Below are positions 18,202 to 28,704 of a DNA stretch of 44,691 nucleotides, one piece after another. Origin of the DNA: an uncultured Pelagibacteraceae bacterium (GTDB lineage: Bacteria; Pseudomonadota; Alphaproteobacteria; Pelagibacterales; AG-422-B15); the NCBI GenBank assembly GCA_902518415.1, contig CABYGA010000009.1, positions 1 through 44,691 of the forward strand, written 5' to 3'. Within the stretch, counting starts at the first letter, position 1. The number at the start of each line of letters is the position of its first letter. Under the pieces are notes generated by a model that saw only the letters and a list, made by a program, of their open reading frames with translations, ran no database searches and was not told the origin of the DNA. A program made the position numbers and the translations under genes.

Positions 18202-19806
18202 ATGTTTTTATCACAACCTCAAAATATGCAAAATTCAGTAAAAAACAGCATTATACAAAATGCTTCTTCAATTAAAAACGACCTAAACTCTGAGGAACTA
18301 TATGAAGTTGCTCATACCTCTGGCGAAGGCAAACTATCATCGCATGGAGCTTTAGTTGTTAAAACTGGTAAGCATACAGGTAGGTCAGCTAATGATAAAT
18401 TTTTTGTTAAAGAAAGTATAAATGATCAAAAAATCTATTGGGGTGAAACAAACGTGCCTATCTCAGAAGAATATTATACAAAAATCGCCGATGCATTTAT
18501 AGATTTCTCGAAAGATAAATCATTATATTTACATAACTTAATGGGCGGAGCAGATCGTAATCATTCGTTAAATGTTTCAATAATAACAGAATATGCTTGG
18601 CATGGATTATTTGCTAGACATTTACTTGTTAGACCAAACTCTGATGAGCTTGAGCATTTTAATTCAGAGTATACTATTGTGAACTTCCCAAGTTTGAAAA
18701 TGGATCCGAGCATTCATGGTACTAATAGTGAAACTGTAATAGCTGTTAATCTCGCAGAAAAAATAATTTTAATAGCTGGTACTGAGTACGCTGGCGAGAC
18801 AAAAAAATCTGTATTTACTCTTTTAAATTTCTTGCTTCCTGAGAAAAATATTATGCCAATGCATTGTTCTGTTAATACTGGTGAAAATGGTGATGCTGCA
18901 ATCTTCTTTGGTCTATCTGGCACGGGTAAAACTACATTAAGTGCGGATCCTAAAAGATCACTCCTTGGAGATGATGAGCATGGATGGTCAGATGAGGGTC
19001 TTTTTAATTTTGAAGGTGGATGCTACGCAAAACTCATAAGACTATCTGAAGAAGCAGAGCCAGAAATTTATGCTACTACTCAAATGAAAGGTACAGTTAT
19101 TGAAAATGCCGTCATGAAAGATGACGGAACTTTAGATTTAGATGACAATTCTTTGACAGAAAATACTAGGGGAGCTTATCCCTTAGACTATATTCCGGGT
19201 GTTACCGAATCTGGAAAAACTGGTCACCCAAAAAATATTATTATGCTAACTGCTGATGCATTTGGTGTATTACCTCCTATTGCTAAACTTTCTGCAGATC
19301 AGGCGATGTATCATTTTCTATCAGGCTATACAGCAAAAGTTGCAGGTACTGAAATTGGTCTTTCAAACGAACCTCAAGCAACATTTTCAACATGTTTTGG
19401 TGCACCATTTATGCCAAGGAATCCAATAGAGTATGGAAACTTACTTAAACAAAAGATATCAGATCATGAGGTAGACTGTTGGCTTGTAAATACTGGTTGG
19501 TCTGGAGGCGTATATGGAGTTGGCAAAAGAATATCAATTAAAAATACCAGAACATTGCTTAATGCTGCCCTCTCAGGCGAACTAGTTAATGCAGAAATGA
19601 GAAAAGATCCAAATTTTGGCTTCTCAGTTCCAGTCAAAGTTGATGGAATTAATGAACAGATATTGGATCCAAAAAAAACTTGGCAAAGTGAGTCTGACTA
19701 TGATGCGCAGGCTAAAAAATTAGTGCAAATGTTCATTAGTAATTTTACTAAGTTTGAATCTGACGTTGAAGAGAATGTAAAAGCTTCAGGTCCTATTGCT
19801 AATTAA
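18202..19806 (+). CDS. pckA: Phosphoenolpyruvate carboxykinase (ATP)
   Basis: 534 aa; [14 protein letters not shown] kinase motif, [19 protein letters not shown]. Confidence 0.97.
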   Translation: MFLSQPQNMQNSVKNSIIQNASSIKNDLNSEELYEVAHTSGEGKLSSHGALVVKTGKHTGRSANDKFFVKESINDQKIYWGETNVPISEEYYTKIADAFIDFSKDKSLYLHNLMGGADRNHSLNVSIITEYAWHGLFARHLLVRPNSDELEHFNSEYTIVNFPSLKMDPSIHGTNSETVIAVNLAEKIILIAGTEYAGETKKSVFTLLNFLLPEKNIMPMHCSVNTGENGDAAIFFGLSGTGKTTLSADPKRSLLGDDEHGWSDEGLFNFEGGCYAKLIRLSEEAEPEIYATTQMKGTVIENAVMKDDGTLDLDDNSLTENTRGAYPLDYIPGVTESGKTGHPKNIIMLTADAFGVLPPIAKLSADQAMYHFLSGYTAKVAGTEIGLSNEPQATFSTCFGAPFMPRNPIEYGNLLKQKISDHEVDCWLVNTGWSGGVYGVGKRISIKNTRTLLNAALSGELVNAEMRKDPNFGFSVPVKVDGINEQILDPKKTWQSESDYDAQAKKLVQMFISNFTKFESDVEENVKASGPIAN

Positions 19807-21071
19807 GATTTATTTACTCTCTCAATATCCTCTTTGTAGCTAAAACTGGCAATATAATAACAAATGATTGCTATAATTCCTGTAAGCCCAATTGTAATTA
19901 GAGAAAATGTATATGGAGATGAAAAATCATTAAATACGTAATCAATAAGGTAGCCTGTAAAGAAACTACCTACTCCCATTCCAATAATATTTACTCCCAA
20001 TATAAATACGGCAACCATCGTTGACCTAACTTTAACTGGAGTTAATTCCTGTACTGAGGCAAAAACTGGCCCATAGAAAAAGGTAACGTTAAATGAAACA
20101 AAGAATAAAGTTAAATAGAAAAAGTTTGTTTCAGGACTAATAAATCGATAGCTAACAGTTAAGGGTGTTAAAATTAGATAAGATATAACCAAAAAGGTCA
20201 TTACACCTCCTTTAAAGTAATGACTTATGCGATCAGATAAAACGCCACCTAGGACTGCTCCAACAGTACCACCTAATATAAAAAAAATCCCAAACAGAGA
20301 ATTATATGAGCTTGCGGTAAAACCTCTTTCATTTACAGCCCATAAAACTTCAAAGTTTCCTGCGCCTAATGGTATGTGCAAAAAAATACTACCAATAATT
20401 ACAAATGTTAGACATTTAGAATTATAAAGAGCAGATTTTGTCATACTTATAATTTCTCTAATGCTTGCAGATTTACTATCTTGATTAAAAGATTTATCTA
20501 GTTGACCACGTCTCGGTTCAAAAAGAAAATAAGTTAATATTCCAAGTCCCATTCCAATCAAACCTAATGTGATAAATACCGCTCGCCATCCAAAAACTGG
20601 TCCAAAAAAAGCTGCGATTAACATTCCGAATCCAACACCCAGAGGTATGCCTAAATAATAAATAGCAGAAGCAGTCCCTCTTTGATTTTGTTTGAAAAGA
20701 TCAGATAGCATTGATATTGCATTAGGAGTTAATGCAGATTCTCCAACACCAATAAGAGCTCTGGCGAAAATTAAGTGTGAGAAATTTTTAGCAACGCCAG
20801 TAAAAGCTGTCATTAAGCTCCATAAAAATACTCCCGCCGCAGCAATTTTCATTCTACTAAATTTGTCTCCAAGCACACCCATAAATATGCCAAAAACTGA
20901 ATAAAAAAAGAGAAAATAAACACCTGTCAGGAGTCCCCATTGCACATTTGTAAGATTAAACTCAGACTTTATTTGAGGAGCAAAAGCTATAAGAAGATTT
21001 CTATCTACAAAATTAAATATATTAAGTAGTAAAAAAAAAGCTAAATAAAGATATGGGTAATTAACTTTCAT
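19803..21071 (-). CDS. MFS transporter, spinster-like
   Basis: 422 aa; [31 protein letters not shown]...GVLGDKFSR...[24 protein letters not shown]. Confidence 0.88.
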   Translation of the reverse strand: MKVNYPYLYLAFFLLLNIFNFVDRNLLIAFAPQIKSEFNLTNVQWGLLTGVYFLFFYSVFGIFMGVLGDKFSRMKIAAAGVFLWSLMTAFTGVAKNFSHLIFARALIGVGESALTPNAISMLSDLFKQNQRGTASAIYYLGIPLGVGFGMLIAAFFGPVFGWRAVFITLGLIGMGLGILTYFLFEPRRGQLDKSFNQDSKSASIREIISMTKSALYNSKCLTFVIIGSIFLHIPLGAGNFEVLWAVNERGFTASSYNSLFGIFFILGGTVGAVLGGVLSDRISHYFKGGVMTFLVISYLILTPLTVSYRFISPETNFFYLTLFFVSFNVTFFYGPVFASVQELTPVKVRSTMVAVFILGVNIIGMGVGSFFTGYLIDYVFNDFSSPYTFSLITIGLTGIIAIICYYIASFSYKEDIERVNKS

Positions 21072-21074
21072 ATA

Positions 21075-21851
21075 TTACGATCGATTGTAATCATCTTCAT
21101 ATCTTTCTATGTCATCCTCACCAAAATATGATCCTGTTTGAATTTCAATAATATTTAATTTCATATCCGACTTATTTTCTAATCGGTGCTTAGAATTAAC
21201 TGGAATAAATATTGATTCGTTGATTTTTAACTCTGTTATTTTGTCATCAATTGTTACCAGGGCTTCTCCACTAATCACAGTCCAGACTTCAGATCTTTTA
21301 GAATGTGATTGGTAACTTAATCTTGACTTAGGATTGACTTCTATTTCTTTGACTTTGTGCTCATCACTATCATCTAAAACTCTATACCAACCCCACGGCC
21401 GATGTTCAACTGGCCCTTTCCAATTTTTTAATATCCAACTAGACGAATTTTTTTTAAAATCTCCTCCAACCCCAAACTCAAAACTTACTCTTTCATTATT
21501 CACAAATTTATCCATTTCAGGAATATTGGCTTGATTTCTATCACCGCCATTTGCAAAAATTATTTTATCATCTGGATAAATTTCTAAAACTTTTTGAATC
21601 GCATTTGACGCAGATTGGTACTCATCATCTTCAAATTCAATAGCAGCATCAACTACAGCTAAATTCGAAACAATTTCTATTCTCTCTTGAATGGGAAGAA
21701 ACGCACTACCCTTTTTTTTTATCAACCAATTATCTGAATTAACACCAACTACAAGCTTGTTTCCTAATTTTTTTGCATCCTTGAAGTAAGCAATATGTCC
21801 ACTGTGAATAGGATCAAATCCTCCCGTAACAAGTATAATAGTTTCAGTCAT
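21075..21851 (-). CDS. Two-domain fusion: RfaE2-like cytidylyltransferase + ManC-type cupin
   Basis: 258 aa; N-terminal VTGGFDPIHSGHIAYFKDAKKLGNKLVVGVNSD; C-terminal VEHRPWGWYRVLDD...KEIEVNPKSRLSYQSHSKRSEVWTVISGEALVTID resembles the type-II mannose-6-phosphate isomerase cupin. Confidence 0.85.
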   Translation of the reverse strand: MTETIILVTGGFDPIHSGHIAYFKDAKKLGNKLVVGVNSDNWLIKKKGSAFLPIQERIEIVSNLAVVDAAIEFEDDEYQSASNAIQKVLEIYPDDKIIFANGGDRNQANIPEMDKFVNNERVSFEFGVGGDFKKNSSSWILKNWKGPVEHRPWGWYRVLDDSDEHKVKEIEVNPKSRLSYQSHSKRSEVWTVISGEALVTIDDKITELKINESIFIPVNSKHRLENKSDMKLNIIEIQTGSYFGEDDIERYEDDYNRS

Positions 21852-24652
21852 TAATGAGCATCACTCCAATTATCTGCATTATTACTATCAACGGAAAGTG
21901 GTACAGAGAGATCGAACTTTGGTTTAAGTGCATTTTCCATTTCGGCTACAATTAGTTTTCTAAATTGTTCAAGTTTATCTTTTTTTATTTCAAAAATGAG
22001 TTCATCATGGACTTGAAGAAGCATCTTACATTCATTAGTAGATTTTATTTTATCATTAATCTTTATCATAGCTAACTTTATTATATCTGCTGCAGTCCCC
22101 TGAATTGGAGCGTTTATAGCTGCTCTTTCTTGAAATGACCTTAAAGCAAAATTTTTATCTTTTATTCGTGGGAAAAAACACTTTCTCCCACATAGTGTTT
22201 CAACATAACCATTTTTTCTACAAAGCTCTTTTGTATTTTCCATATATTCTTTTATTCCAGAAAACTTTTTAAAATATTCTTTAATAAAATCACTTGCTTC
22301 GTAATTTGATATTGATAACTGTTTTGCTAGTCCAAATGCAGAAATCCCATAAATTATTCCAAAATTAACAGCTTTTGCTTTTCTGCGTAGATCTTTACTT
22401 ACATCTTTGTGTTTGACATTAAAAATCTCTGACGCAGTTAATTGATGTATATCTTCATTATTATTGAAAGCATCTTTGAGTTGGGATACATCAGCCATAT
22501 GAGCCAATACTCTTAGTTCTATCTGGCTGTAGTCTGCAGCAAAGATTGTTTGACCTTTATCTGGAATAAATGCCTTACGAATTGATCTACCTTCTTCTGT
22601 TCTAATTGGAATATTTTGCAAATTTGGATCGGAGGATGCAAGTCTACCAGTGCTGGTTGAAGCCATTGCATATGAAGTATGTATTCTTCCTGTAGGTTTA
22701 ACAATATGAGTTTGTAGGGCCTCTGTATAAGTATTCTTTAGCTTTGATAGCTGCCTCCATTCTATAATAGTTTCAGCAACTTTATTCCCTCCGTATGCGA
22801 GATCTTCAAGCGCCTCTATTCCAGTAGACTTTTCTCCTGTTCTTGTTTTTTTTGGCGGTTTGAGTTTGAGTTTATCAAATAATACCTCGGATAGCTGCTT
22901 TGGTGATGCAATATTAAACTCTGTACCAGTATCCTTGTATATCTTACTTTCTAATTTTAATATTCTTTTTGAAAAATCTGTTGATAGCTTTTTTAAGTAT
23001 TCTTTATCAACCTTTATACCATTTAATTCCATAGTTTGAATGCAATCAATTAAGGGTTTCTCAATATTAGAATAAATATAATTATTTTTTTCATGGTTAA
23101 TCCTTTTTTTAAAAAATAAATAGAGTTTATAAGTAATATCTGCATCCTCAGCGGCATATTTTAACGCGTTCTTTAAATCAACTTTATCAAATGTGATCTG
23201 AGATTTACCACTTCCAACAACTTCTTTATATTTTATTGTTTCTTTGTTGAGATGTATCTTTGCAAGATCATCCATTCCATGGCGATTGATCCCTGCATCA
23301 GAAATGAATGACATTAACATAGTATCATCATAGCCAATCACACTGATACCATATTTCTTTAATATGGCATTATCGTATTTTATATTGTGTCCAATTTTAA
23401 TAATTGATGGGTCTTCCATTATCAGTTTAAAGATTTTGAGAAAATCTTCGATTTTAATTTGCTTTTTTATTCTTTGATTAGTTTCATCAATGTGATTAAA
23501 CGGAATATAGTAAGAAGTTTCTAAGCCATAACAAATTGATATACCAATAAGATTGGCTTCTAATATATTTAAAGAGTCGGTTTCTACATCATAAACGAAA
23601 TGGCCTATCTCGTAGATTTTTGATTTTAATTTCTCAAGGTATTCTATGTCATCAACAAGTATATATTTAGTATTTATATTTTTAGCCGCAATTTTTTTAT
23701 CAATACTTGTGTTAGCTGATTCCTTTTTTTCGGTTATAGATTCCTCAGTATTTTTGTTTACAAATATTACTTCTGGATTTTTTTTTCTAATACGATCTGC
23801 TAATTTCTTCAGTTCAAGATTTTCTAGAAACGGAACTAATTTTGTTATTGCTAATTTATTATTTTTTAGATCCGCAAGTAATGGAATATCTTTTACGTCT
23901 TTCTTTAAAGTAACTAACTCCTTACTAATTATTATTTGCTCTTTATTATTTTGAATATTATCTCTTCTTTTTTCTTGTTTAATATCTCCACACTTTTCTA
24001 ATAATTTATCAAGATTTCCAAATTCATTTATTAGTTGAGCTGCCGTCTTTATACCTATGCCAGGTGCCCCTGGGATATTATCTGAACTGTCACCAGCAAG
24101 AGCTTGAACATCAATTACCTTATCTGGCCCTACACCAAACTTTTCCTCAACTTCTTTGGGTCCAATATTTTTATTTTTCATTGTATCAACAAGATTGATT
24201 TTTTCTGAGACCAATTGCATTAAATCTTTATCAGATGATACAATCGAAACTTGCCAGTCCTTTTTCACAGCAGCGTCAGCATATGTAGCTATAATATCGT
24301 CTGCTTCGAATCCCTTCGACTCTATTGATTGAATACCAAACGCAGTCACTGCATCCTTTATAATTTTAAATTGTGGTATTAAATCCTCTGGTGGGTCACC
24401 TCTGTTAGCTTTATAGTCTTTATAAATATTATTTCGAAAAGTTTTTCTTGCGCTGTCAAAAATTACAGCTAAGTGAGTTGGTCCAATACTTTTATTGGTA
24501 TCTTCAATCAGCTTATAAAGCATATTGCAGAAACCGTTTACTGCACCAGTAGGTAAACCATCACTCTTTCTATATAATGGTGGCAATGCATAATATGCTC
24601 TAAAAATATATCCTGAGCCATCAACTAAAAAAAGGTGATTATTGCTTTTCAT
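21851..24652 (-). CDS. polA: DNA polymerase I with 5'-3' exo, 3'-5' exo and polymerase domains
   Basis: 933 aa; LFLVDGSGYIFRAYYALPPL, VYDVETDSLN exonuclease motif, FAADYSQIELRVLAHMA, LLQVHDELIFE. Confidence 0.97.
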   Translation of the reverse strand: MKSNNHLFLVDGSGYIFRAYYALPPLYRKSDGLPTGAVNGFCNMLYKLIEDTNKSIGPTHLAVIFDSARKTFRNNIYKDYKANRGDPPEDLIPQFKIIKDAVTAFGIQSIESKGFEADDIIATYADAAVKKDWQVSIVSSDKDLMQLVSEKINLVDTMKNKNIGPKEVEEKFGVGPDKVIDVQALAGDSSDNIPGAPGIGIKTAAQLINEFGNLDKLLEKCGDIKQEKRRDNIQNNKEQIIISKELVTLKKDVKDIPLLADLKNNKLAITKLVPFLENLELKKLADRIRKKNPEVIFVNKNTEESITEKKESANTSIDKKIAAKNINTKYILVDDIEYLEKLKSKIYEIGHFVYDVETDSLNILEANLIGISICYGLETSYYIPFNHIDETNQRIKKQIKIEDFLKIFKLIMEDPSIIKIGHNIKYDNAILKKYGISVIGYDDTMLMSFISDAGINRHGMDDLAKIHLNKETIKYKEVVGSGKSQITFDKVDLKNALKYAAEDADITYKLYLFFKKRINHEKNNYIYSNIEKPLIDCIQTMELNGIKVDKEYLKKLSTDFSKRILKLESKIYKDTGTEFNIASPKQLSEVLFDKLKLKPPKKTRTGEKSTGIEALEDLAYGGNKVAETIIEWRQLSKLKNTYTEALQTHIVKPTGRIHTSYAMASTSTGRLASSDPNLQNIPIRTEEGRSIRKAFIPDKGQTIFAADYSQIELRVLAHMADVSQLKDAFNNNEDIHQLTASEIFNVKHKDVSKDLRRKAKAVNFGIIYGISAFGLAKQLSISNYEASDFIKEYFKKFSGIKEYMENTKELCRKNGYVETLCGRKCFFPRIKDKNFALRSFQERAAINAPIQGTAADIIKLAMIKINDKIKSTNECKMLLQVHDELIFEIKKDKLEQFRKLIVAEMENALKPKFDLSVPLSVDSNNADNWSDAH

Positions 24653-24829
24653 TTAAATCAATTTAAATATTTTACTGCAATACGGACAAACCACGCTTTC
24701 ATTATCGCCCATATCTAGATAAACTTTAGGATGACCAAGTGGACCGTCAGGCCCAGAACAGCTTACTTTTTTGGATGATACTAATTCAATATTTACATCT
24801 TGATTTTTTTTTATTTCTGGAGAATTCAT
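24653..24829 (-). CDS. Small zinc-finger protein, zf-CHCC type
   Basis: 58 aa, not in ORF track: MNSPEIKKNQDVNIELVSSKKVSCSGPDGPLGHPKVYLDMGDNESVVCPYCSKIFKLI; stop TAA directly abuts the polA ATG (24652). Matches the C..GHP...CPYC pattern of zf-CHCC proteins. Confidence 0.88.
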   Translation of the reverse strand: MNSPEIKKNQDVNIELVSSKKVSCSGPDGPLGHPKVYLDMGDNESVVCPYCSKIFKLI

Positions 24830-24890
24830 ATGCTCGATGATACAAGAAATTACTTTGAAAAACTATATATTCTCTTAATTAATAAAATAT

Positions 24891-25820
24891 ATGAACAGTG
24901 AATTAGCAATAGCAGTTAATAATTTAAGCAAGGTTTATAAATCAAGTTCTGACACTGATAAACTTGCATTAGATAATATTTCATTGACAATAAAGAAGGG
25001 TTCAATATTCGGCTTACTTGGGCCTAATGGAGCTGGTAAATCTACATTCATTAATATTTTAGCAGACTTAGCAAAAAAAACTTCTGGGGAAATTGAAGTA
25101 TTAGGTATTAATCACGAAAGCAATTTAATAGACGCTAAGAAGCTTATGGGCATTGTACCTCAAGAATTAAACATTGATCCTTTTTTTACTCCTTACGAAC
25201 TTTTAGAAATACAGGCAGGCTTATACGGTATTAGAAAGAAAGACAGAAGAACAATGGAAATTCTAAAAATGCTTGCATTAGAAGATAAAGCCAAAGCATA
25301 TGCTAGAACTTTGTCTGGAGGAATGCGAAGACGTCTTCTTATTGCTAAAGCAATGGTCCATGATCCAGAAATATTGATACTAGATGAACCAACAGCAGGC
25401 GTCGATGTAGAGCTTAGAAGTAATTTGTGGGAGAATATTCAAAAACTAAATCAAAAAGGAAAAACTATAATTATTACTACTCATTATTTGCATGAAGCGG
25501 AAGAACTCTGTAATGAAATAGCTATCATTAACGAAGGCAGGTTGATAGCTCATGATAGTACAATTAACATAAAATCCTTTTTAGATAAAATGACAATAAT
25601 TGTTGATTATAATGATAACAATTTTAATTTGTCGGAACTTAAAAACTTTAATTTGGATATGCAAATTAAAGATAGGCAAGTCCACATAAACTATAAACCC
25701 AGTGAAGTAAATTTTAATGTAATGCTAAATGCTATAAATTCTTCTGGATCTAAAATAAATGATATGAAGATAATTGAAACTAAATTAGAGGACGTCTTTC
25801 TTCAGCTTACCCAGAAGTAA
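24891..25820 (+). CDS. ABC transporter ATP-binding protein (ABC-2 export type)
   Basis: 309 aa; GPNGAGKSTFINIL, LSGGMRRRLLIAKAM, ILDEPTAGVD; no permease gene adjacent. Confidence 0.93.
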   Translation: MNSELAIAVNNLSKVYKSSSDTDKLALDNISLTIKKGSIFGLLGPNGAGKSTFINILADLAKKTSGEIEVLGINHESNLIDAKKLMGIVPQELNIDPFFTPYELLEIQAGLYGIRKKDRRTMEILKMLALEDKAKAYARTLSGGMRRRLLIAKAMVHDPEILILDEPTAGVDVELRSNLWENIQKLNQKGKTIIITTHYLHEAEELCNEIAIINEGRLIAHDSTINIKSFLDKMTIIVDYNDNNFNLSELKNFNLDMQIKDRQVHINYKPSEVNFNVMLNAINSSGSKINDMKIIETKLEDVFLQLTQK

Positions 25821-28494
25821 TTTTTCTAGGAAAAAGCTTATCTAGTATAACTGCAAGCGCTGGAAGTGTTGTCATTGCACAAACCATATTGATTAAAAAC
25901 ATAAATGTTAATAATGATCCCATATCGGCTTGGAATTTTAGTGCAGAAAATGACCAAGTTGAAACACCAATTGCCAAAGTGATTGCCGTGAAGACAACTG
26001 CTGCCCCAGTGTTAGCGAAGGTATGTTCAAAAGCCTCTGTTATATTCATGCCTTCCTTTAAGCGAGTCTGGGTTCTATTGTATATGTAAAATGCGTAATC
26101 TACACCCACGCCAACTGCCAGCACCATAACTGGAAGTGTTGAAACCTTCAAGCCTATTTGAGCTAAATCCATGAATGCATAGCCTAGCATTGTTGCAAAT
26201 GTTAGTGGTACTGTACAACATATTGTCGCGCGCCAATCAAGATAAGTTACAAATACTAGTATTAAAATAACTATATAAACAATTATCATCATCGGCAGCT
26301 CACCTTTTTCAATAACTTCGTTGGTTGCGTGCTGAATGCCAACTGATCCGCTTGCTAATCGATTTTTAATTTCATCAGATTCGAAAATGATACTTTCAAA
26401 CTCAGGATTATTTTTAAAAAACTCTTTAATGCTTATTTCAGATTGCTTGATGTCTTTCACCATGTAATTTACATTGTCATCGAATGAGTCAATGTCTCTG
26501 TAATAATTGATTAGGCCAGGGCCAAGCATAATATTTCTTGAATTAAAACCATTCTCATATCCAAAATCAGCGAATTCATCGTCTGTAAATACTTTAGGAT
26601 TATCAATATTTAATAGATCTTCAATATTAGTTTCTTCACCCCCTAAGTTATCAACATAAGGTATTACATCTGTTCCTTCTGCTGGCTTAGCTATTAAAGT
26701 TTTGAACGTTATTGTGTCATCTAACTCACGAAACTTCCTATTATATTCTTCAACACTTTCTATAACTGTACTAATAGTCGTTGCCTTATGGTCTTCAGTG
26801 AAAACATAGATGGGCATAATAGAACATTCTTCATTCAACAATCCAGTCGATGGATCTACAACGCTAGTTGCAAAACCTAGTGCTTGAGCATTACGAGGAA
26901 GATAAGACCATTTTAAATTACCTTCGGCGTATCCACTGAGAGCTCTCTTTGCAATACTTGAAAGTGAAATTACTTTTGTTACTCCTGGAATATTCTCTAA
27001 ATACCAATGAAGATTATTTTGTGCATCAACTACATAAGTAGATCTGCATGGGTTTAAACCTCCTGTTGCTAATGCCTCAGTAATTACAACCAAAACGTCT
27101 GTTGTAACATTGTACCTTTTTGTTATTTCATTTATATCTTGATTGAACCTTGCTTCGGGCCTTAACTCAGGAGCTCCTGCATGTAAATCACCAACATGCC
27201 TTTCACTAGCCAAGTATGCGGCACCAATAAATAATACTGCGCTTACTGATAGAGTAATAACGGCTTCTCTGGGTCTAGCTAATTTTCCAAAATATCCCAT
27301 AAGATTTTGTCTATAAGAGATTGCAGATTGTGCTCGGGTTGCAAAACTTTTGTTATATCTTGCGTAAGATGCTGCTAGGGGTAACATGATAAGGTTTGTT
27401 ACAATTTTAAAAGCAACACCAATAGATGCAGTAATGCCAAGTTCTTGGATCATTCCAATTGGCAATAAAATTAATGTACCAAATCCTACCAAGTCGGTGA
27501 CTAATGCCATTGAACCAGGTACAAGAAGTCTTGAGAAAGATGCCCTTGCAGCGTATTCGGCTGTTTGTCCTTCTATGACTTCCTTAGTAATCTGATTCAC
27601 TTGTTGAATACCATGAGAAACACCTATCGCAAAAACTAAAAATGGAACTAAAATTGCAAGAGGATCAAGTCCAAACCCAAGTATTTTGAGCATTCCAAAT
27701 TGCCATATAAGAGAAGTAAGTGAGCAAATAAGTGGAAGAAATGTCAATGTCCAAGATCTAGAGTACCAATAGACCGCTAAAACTGTCAGAAAGAATGCAA
27801 GTCCAAAAAATATGACAACATTATAAGCTTCACTTGCAATATCAGAAATCATTTTTGCGAAGCCAGTTATCTCAACTCGATAGTCGCCCTGTTCATACTC
27901 ATCTCTTATTGTTTCAATTTCTTGACCGAGCTTAAGGTAATCTAATTTTTCCCCAGTTTTAGGATTGTATTCAGTTAACTCAACTTTAATGAGCGATGAA
28001 GTAAAATCATTCGCCACAATACTTCCAACATGTCCACCTGTTAATATTCTTTCCTTAATGCTTTCAATAATTTTTGGTGTAAGACTTTCAGGAGTAACTG
28101 TTCCTGGTATCACCTCAGAACTCTCAAAGCCTTCTTCCGTTACTCTCATTACTCTAATATTAGGGGTCCATAGAGATTGCATTGATCCCTGGTTCACACC
28201 AGGTAGATATCTTATTGTATTATTTAAATTAAAGAGCTTGGATAAATATTCTTTTGTAAAAATATCACCTTCAGTTTTTCTTAAAGCGATGGTAATACTA
28301 TTTGTTCCACTAAGATCATCCTGATACTCATAATATGTTTTTACAAATGAATGGCTGTTGGGTAGCTGTTTTGCAAAACCTGCATCCATTCTTATCTGAA
28401 CTGCAAAATAAGCCATCACAATTGTAATGAGGACAAATCCAGCAAGAACTGGAAGACGGTATCTGAAAAACCAATTTTCTATTTTTTGTAACAT
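25807..28494 (-). CDS. MMPL/RND-superfamily exporter
   Basis: 895 aa; twelve-TM RND layout with two large loops; AIGVSHGIQQVNQI and VGVGVDYAFYIYNRTQTRLKEG motifs. Confidence 0.88.
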   Translation of the reverse strand: MLQKIENWFFRYRLPVLAGFVLITIVMAYFAVQIRMDAGFAKQLPNSHSFVKTYYEYQDDLSGTNSITIALRKTEGDIFTKEYLSKLFNLNNTIRYLPGVNQGSMQSLWTPNIRVMRVTEEGFESSEVIPGTVTPESLTPKIIESIKERILTGGHVGSIVANDFTSSLIKVELTEYNPKTGEKLDYLKLGQEIETIRDEYEQGDYRVEITGFAKMISDIASEAYNVVIFFGLAFFLTVLAVYWYSRSWTLTFLPLICSLTSLIWQFGMLKILGFGLDPLAILVPFLVFAIGVSHGIQQVNQITKEVIEGQTAEYAARASFSRLLVPGSMALVTDLVGFGTLILLPIGMIQELGITASIGVAFKIVTNLIMLPLAASYARYNKSFATRAQSAISYRQNLMGYFGKLARPREAVITLSVSAVLFIGAAYLASERHVGDLHAGAPELRPEARFNQDINEITKRYNVTTDVLVVITEALATGGLNPCRSTYVVDAQNNLHWYLENIPGVTKVISLSSIAKRALSGYAEGNLKWSYLPRNAQALGFATSVVDPSTGLLNEECSIMPIYVFTEDHKATTISTVIESVEEYNRKFRELDDTITFKTLIAKPAEGTDVIPYVDNLGGEETNIEDLLNIDNPKVFTDDEFADFGYENGFNSRNIMLGPGLINYYRDIDSFDDNVNYMVKDIKQSEISIKEFFKNNPEFESIIFESDEIKNRLASGSVGIQHATNEVIEKGELPMMIIVYIVILILVFVTYLDWRATICCTVPLTFATMLGYAFMDLAQIGLKVSTLPVMVLAVGVGVDYAFYIYNRTQTRLKEGMNITEAFEHTFANTGAAVVFTAITLAIGVSTWSFSALKFQADMGSLLTFMFLINMVCAMTTLPALAVILDKLFPRKITSG

Positions 28495-28658
28495 TATGGG
28501 TATTTATAATAGTGGCTCAAAATATGGAAAAAATCATAGTTTGTACAACAAATTCTTTAAGTTTTTAATTCAAATTAAAGTTATAATTAATAGATGAAAA
28601 TTATGACATATTTGTTTACAATTTATAAACTATTGAAAATAAATGTAATTTTTTTAAT

Positions 28659-28682
28659 ATTTATGAACATATGCTCATAAAT
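28659..28682. promoter_or_regulatory. 24-bp near-perfect palindrome, candidate operator
   Basis: ATTTATGAACATATGCTCATAAAT, one mismatched pair out of 12, about 23 nt upstream of the diiron-protein ATG at 28705. Confidence 0.5.
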
Positions 28683-28704
28683 TTATAGGACATAATTTAT
28701 AATT

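Noticed and set aside
23646-23954. 102-aa plus-strand ORF
   Set aside because: Lies opposite the polA exonuclease region; hydrophobic shadow of Lys/Asn-rich coding sequence.
27965-28324. 119-aa plus-strand ORF
   Set aside because: Antisense to the RND exporter; no recognisable domain.
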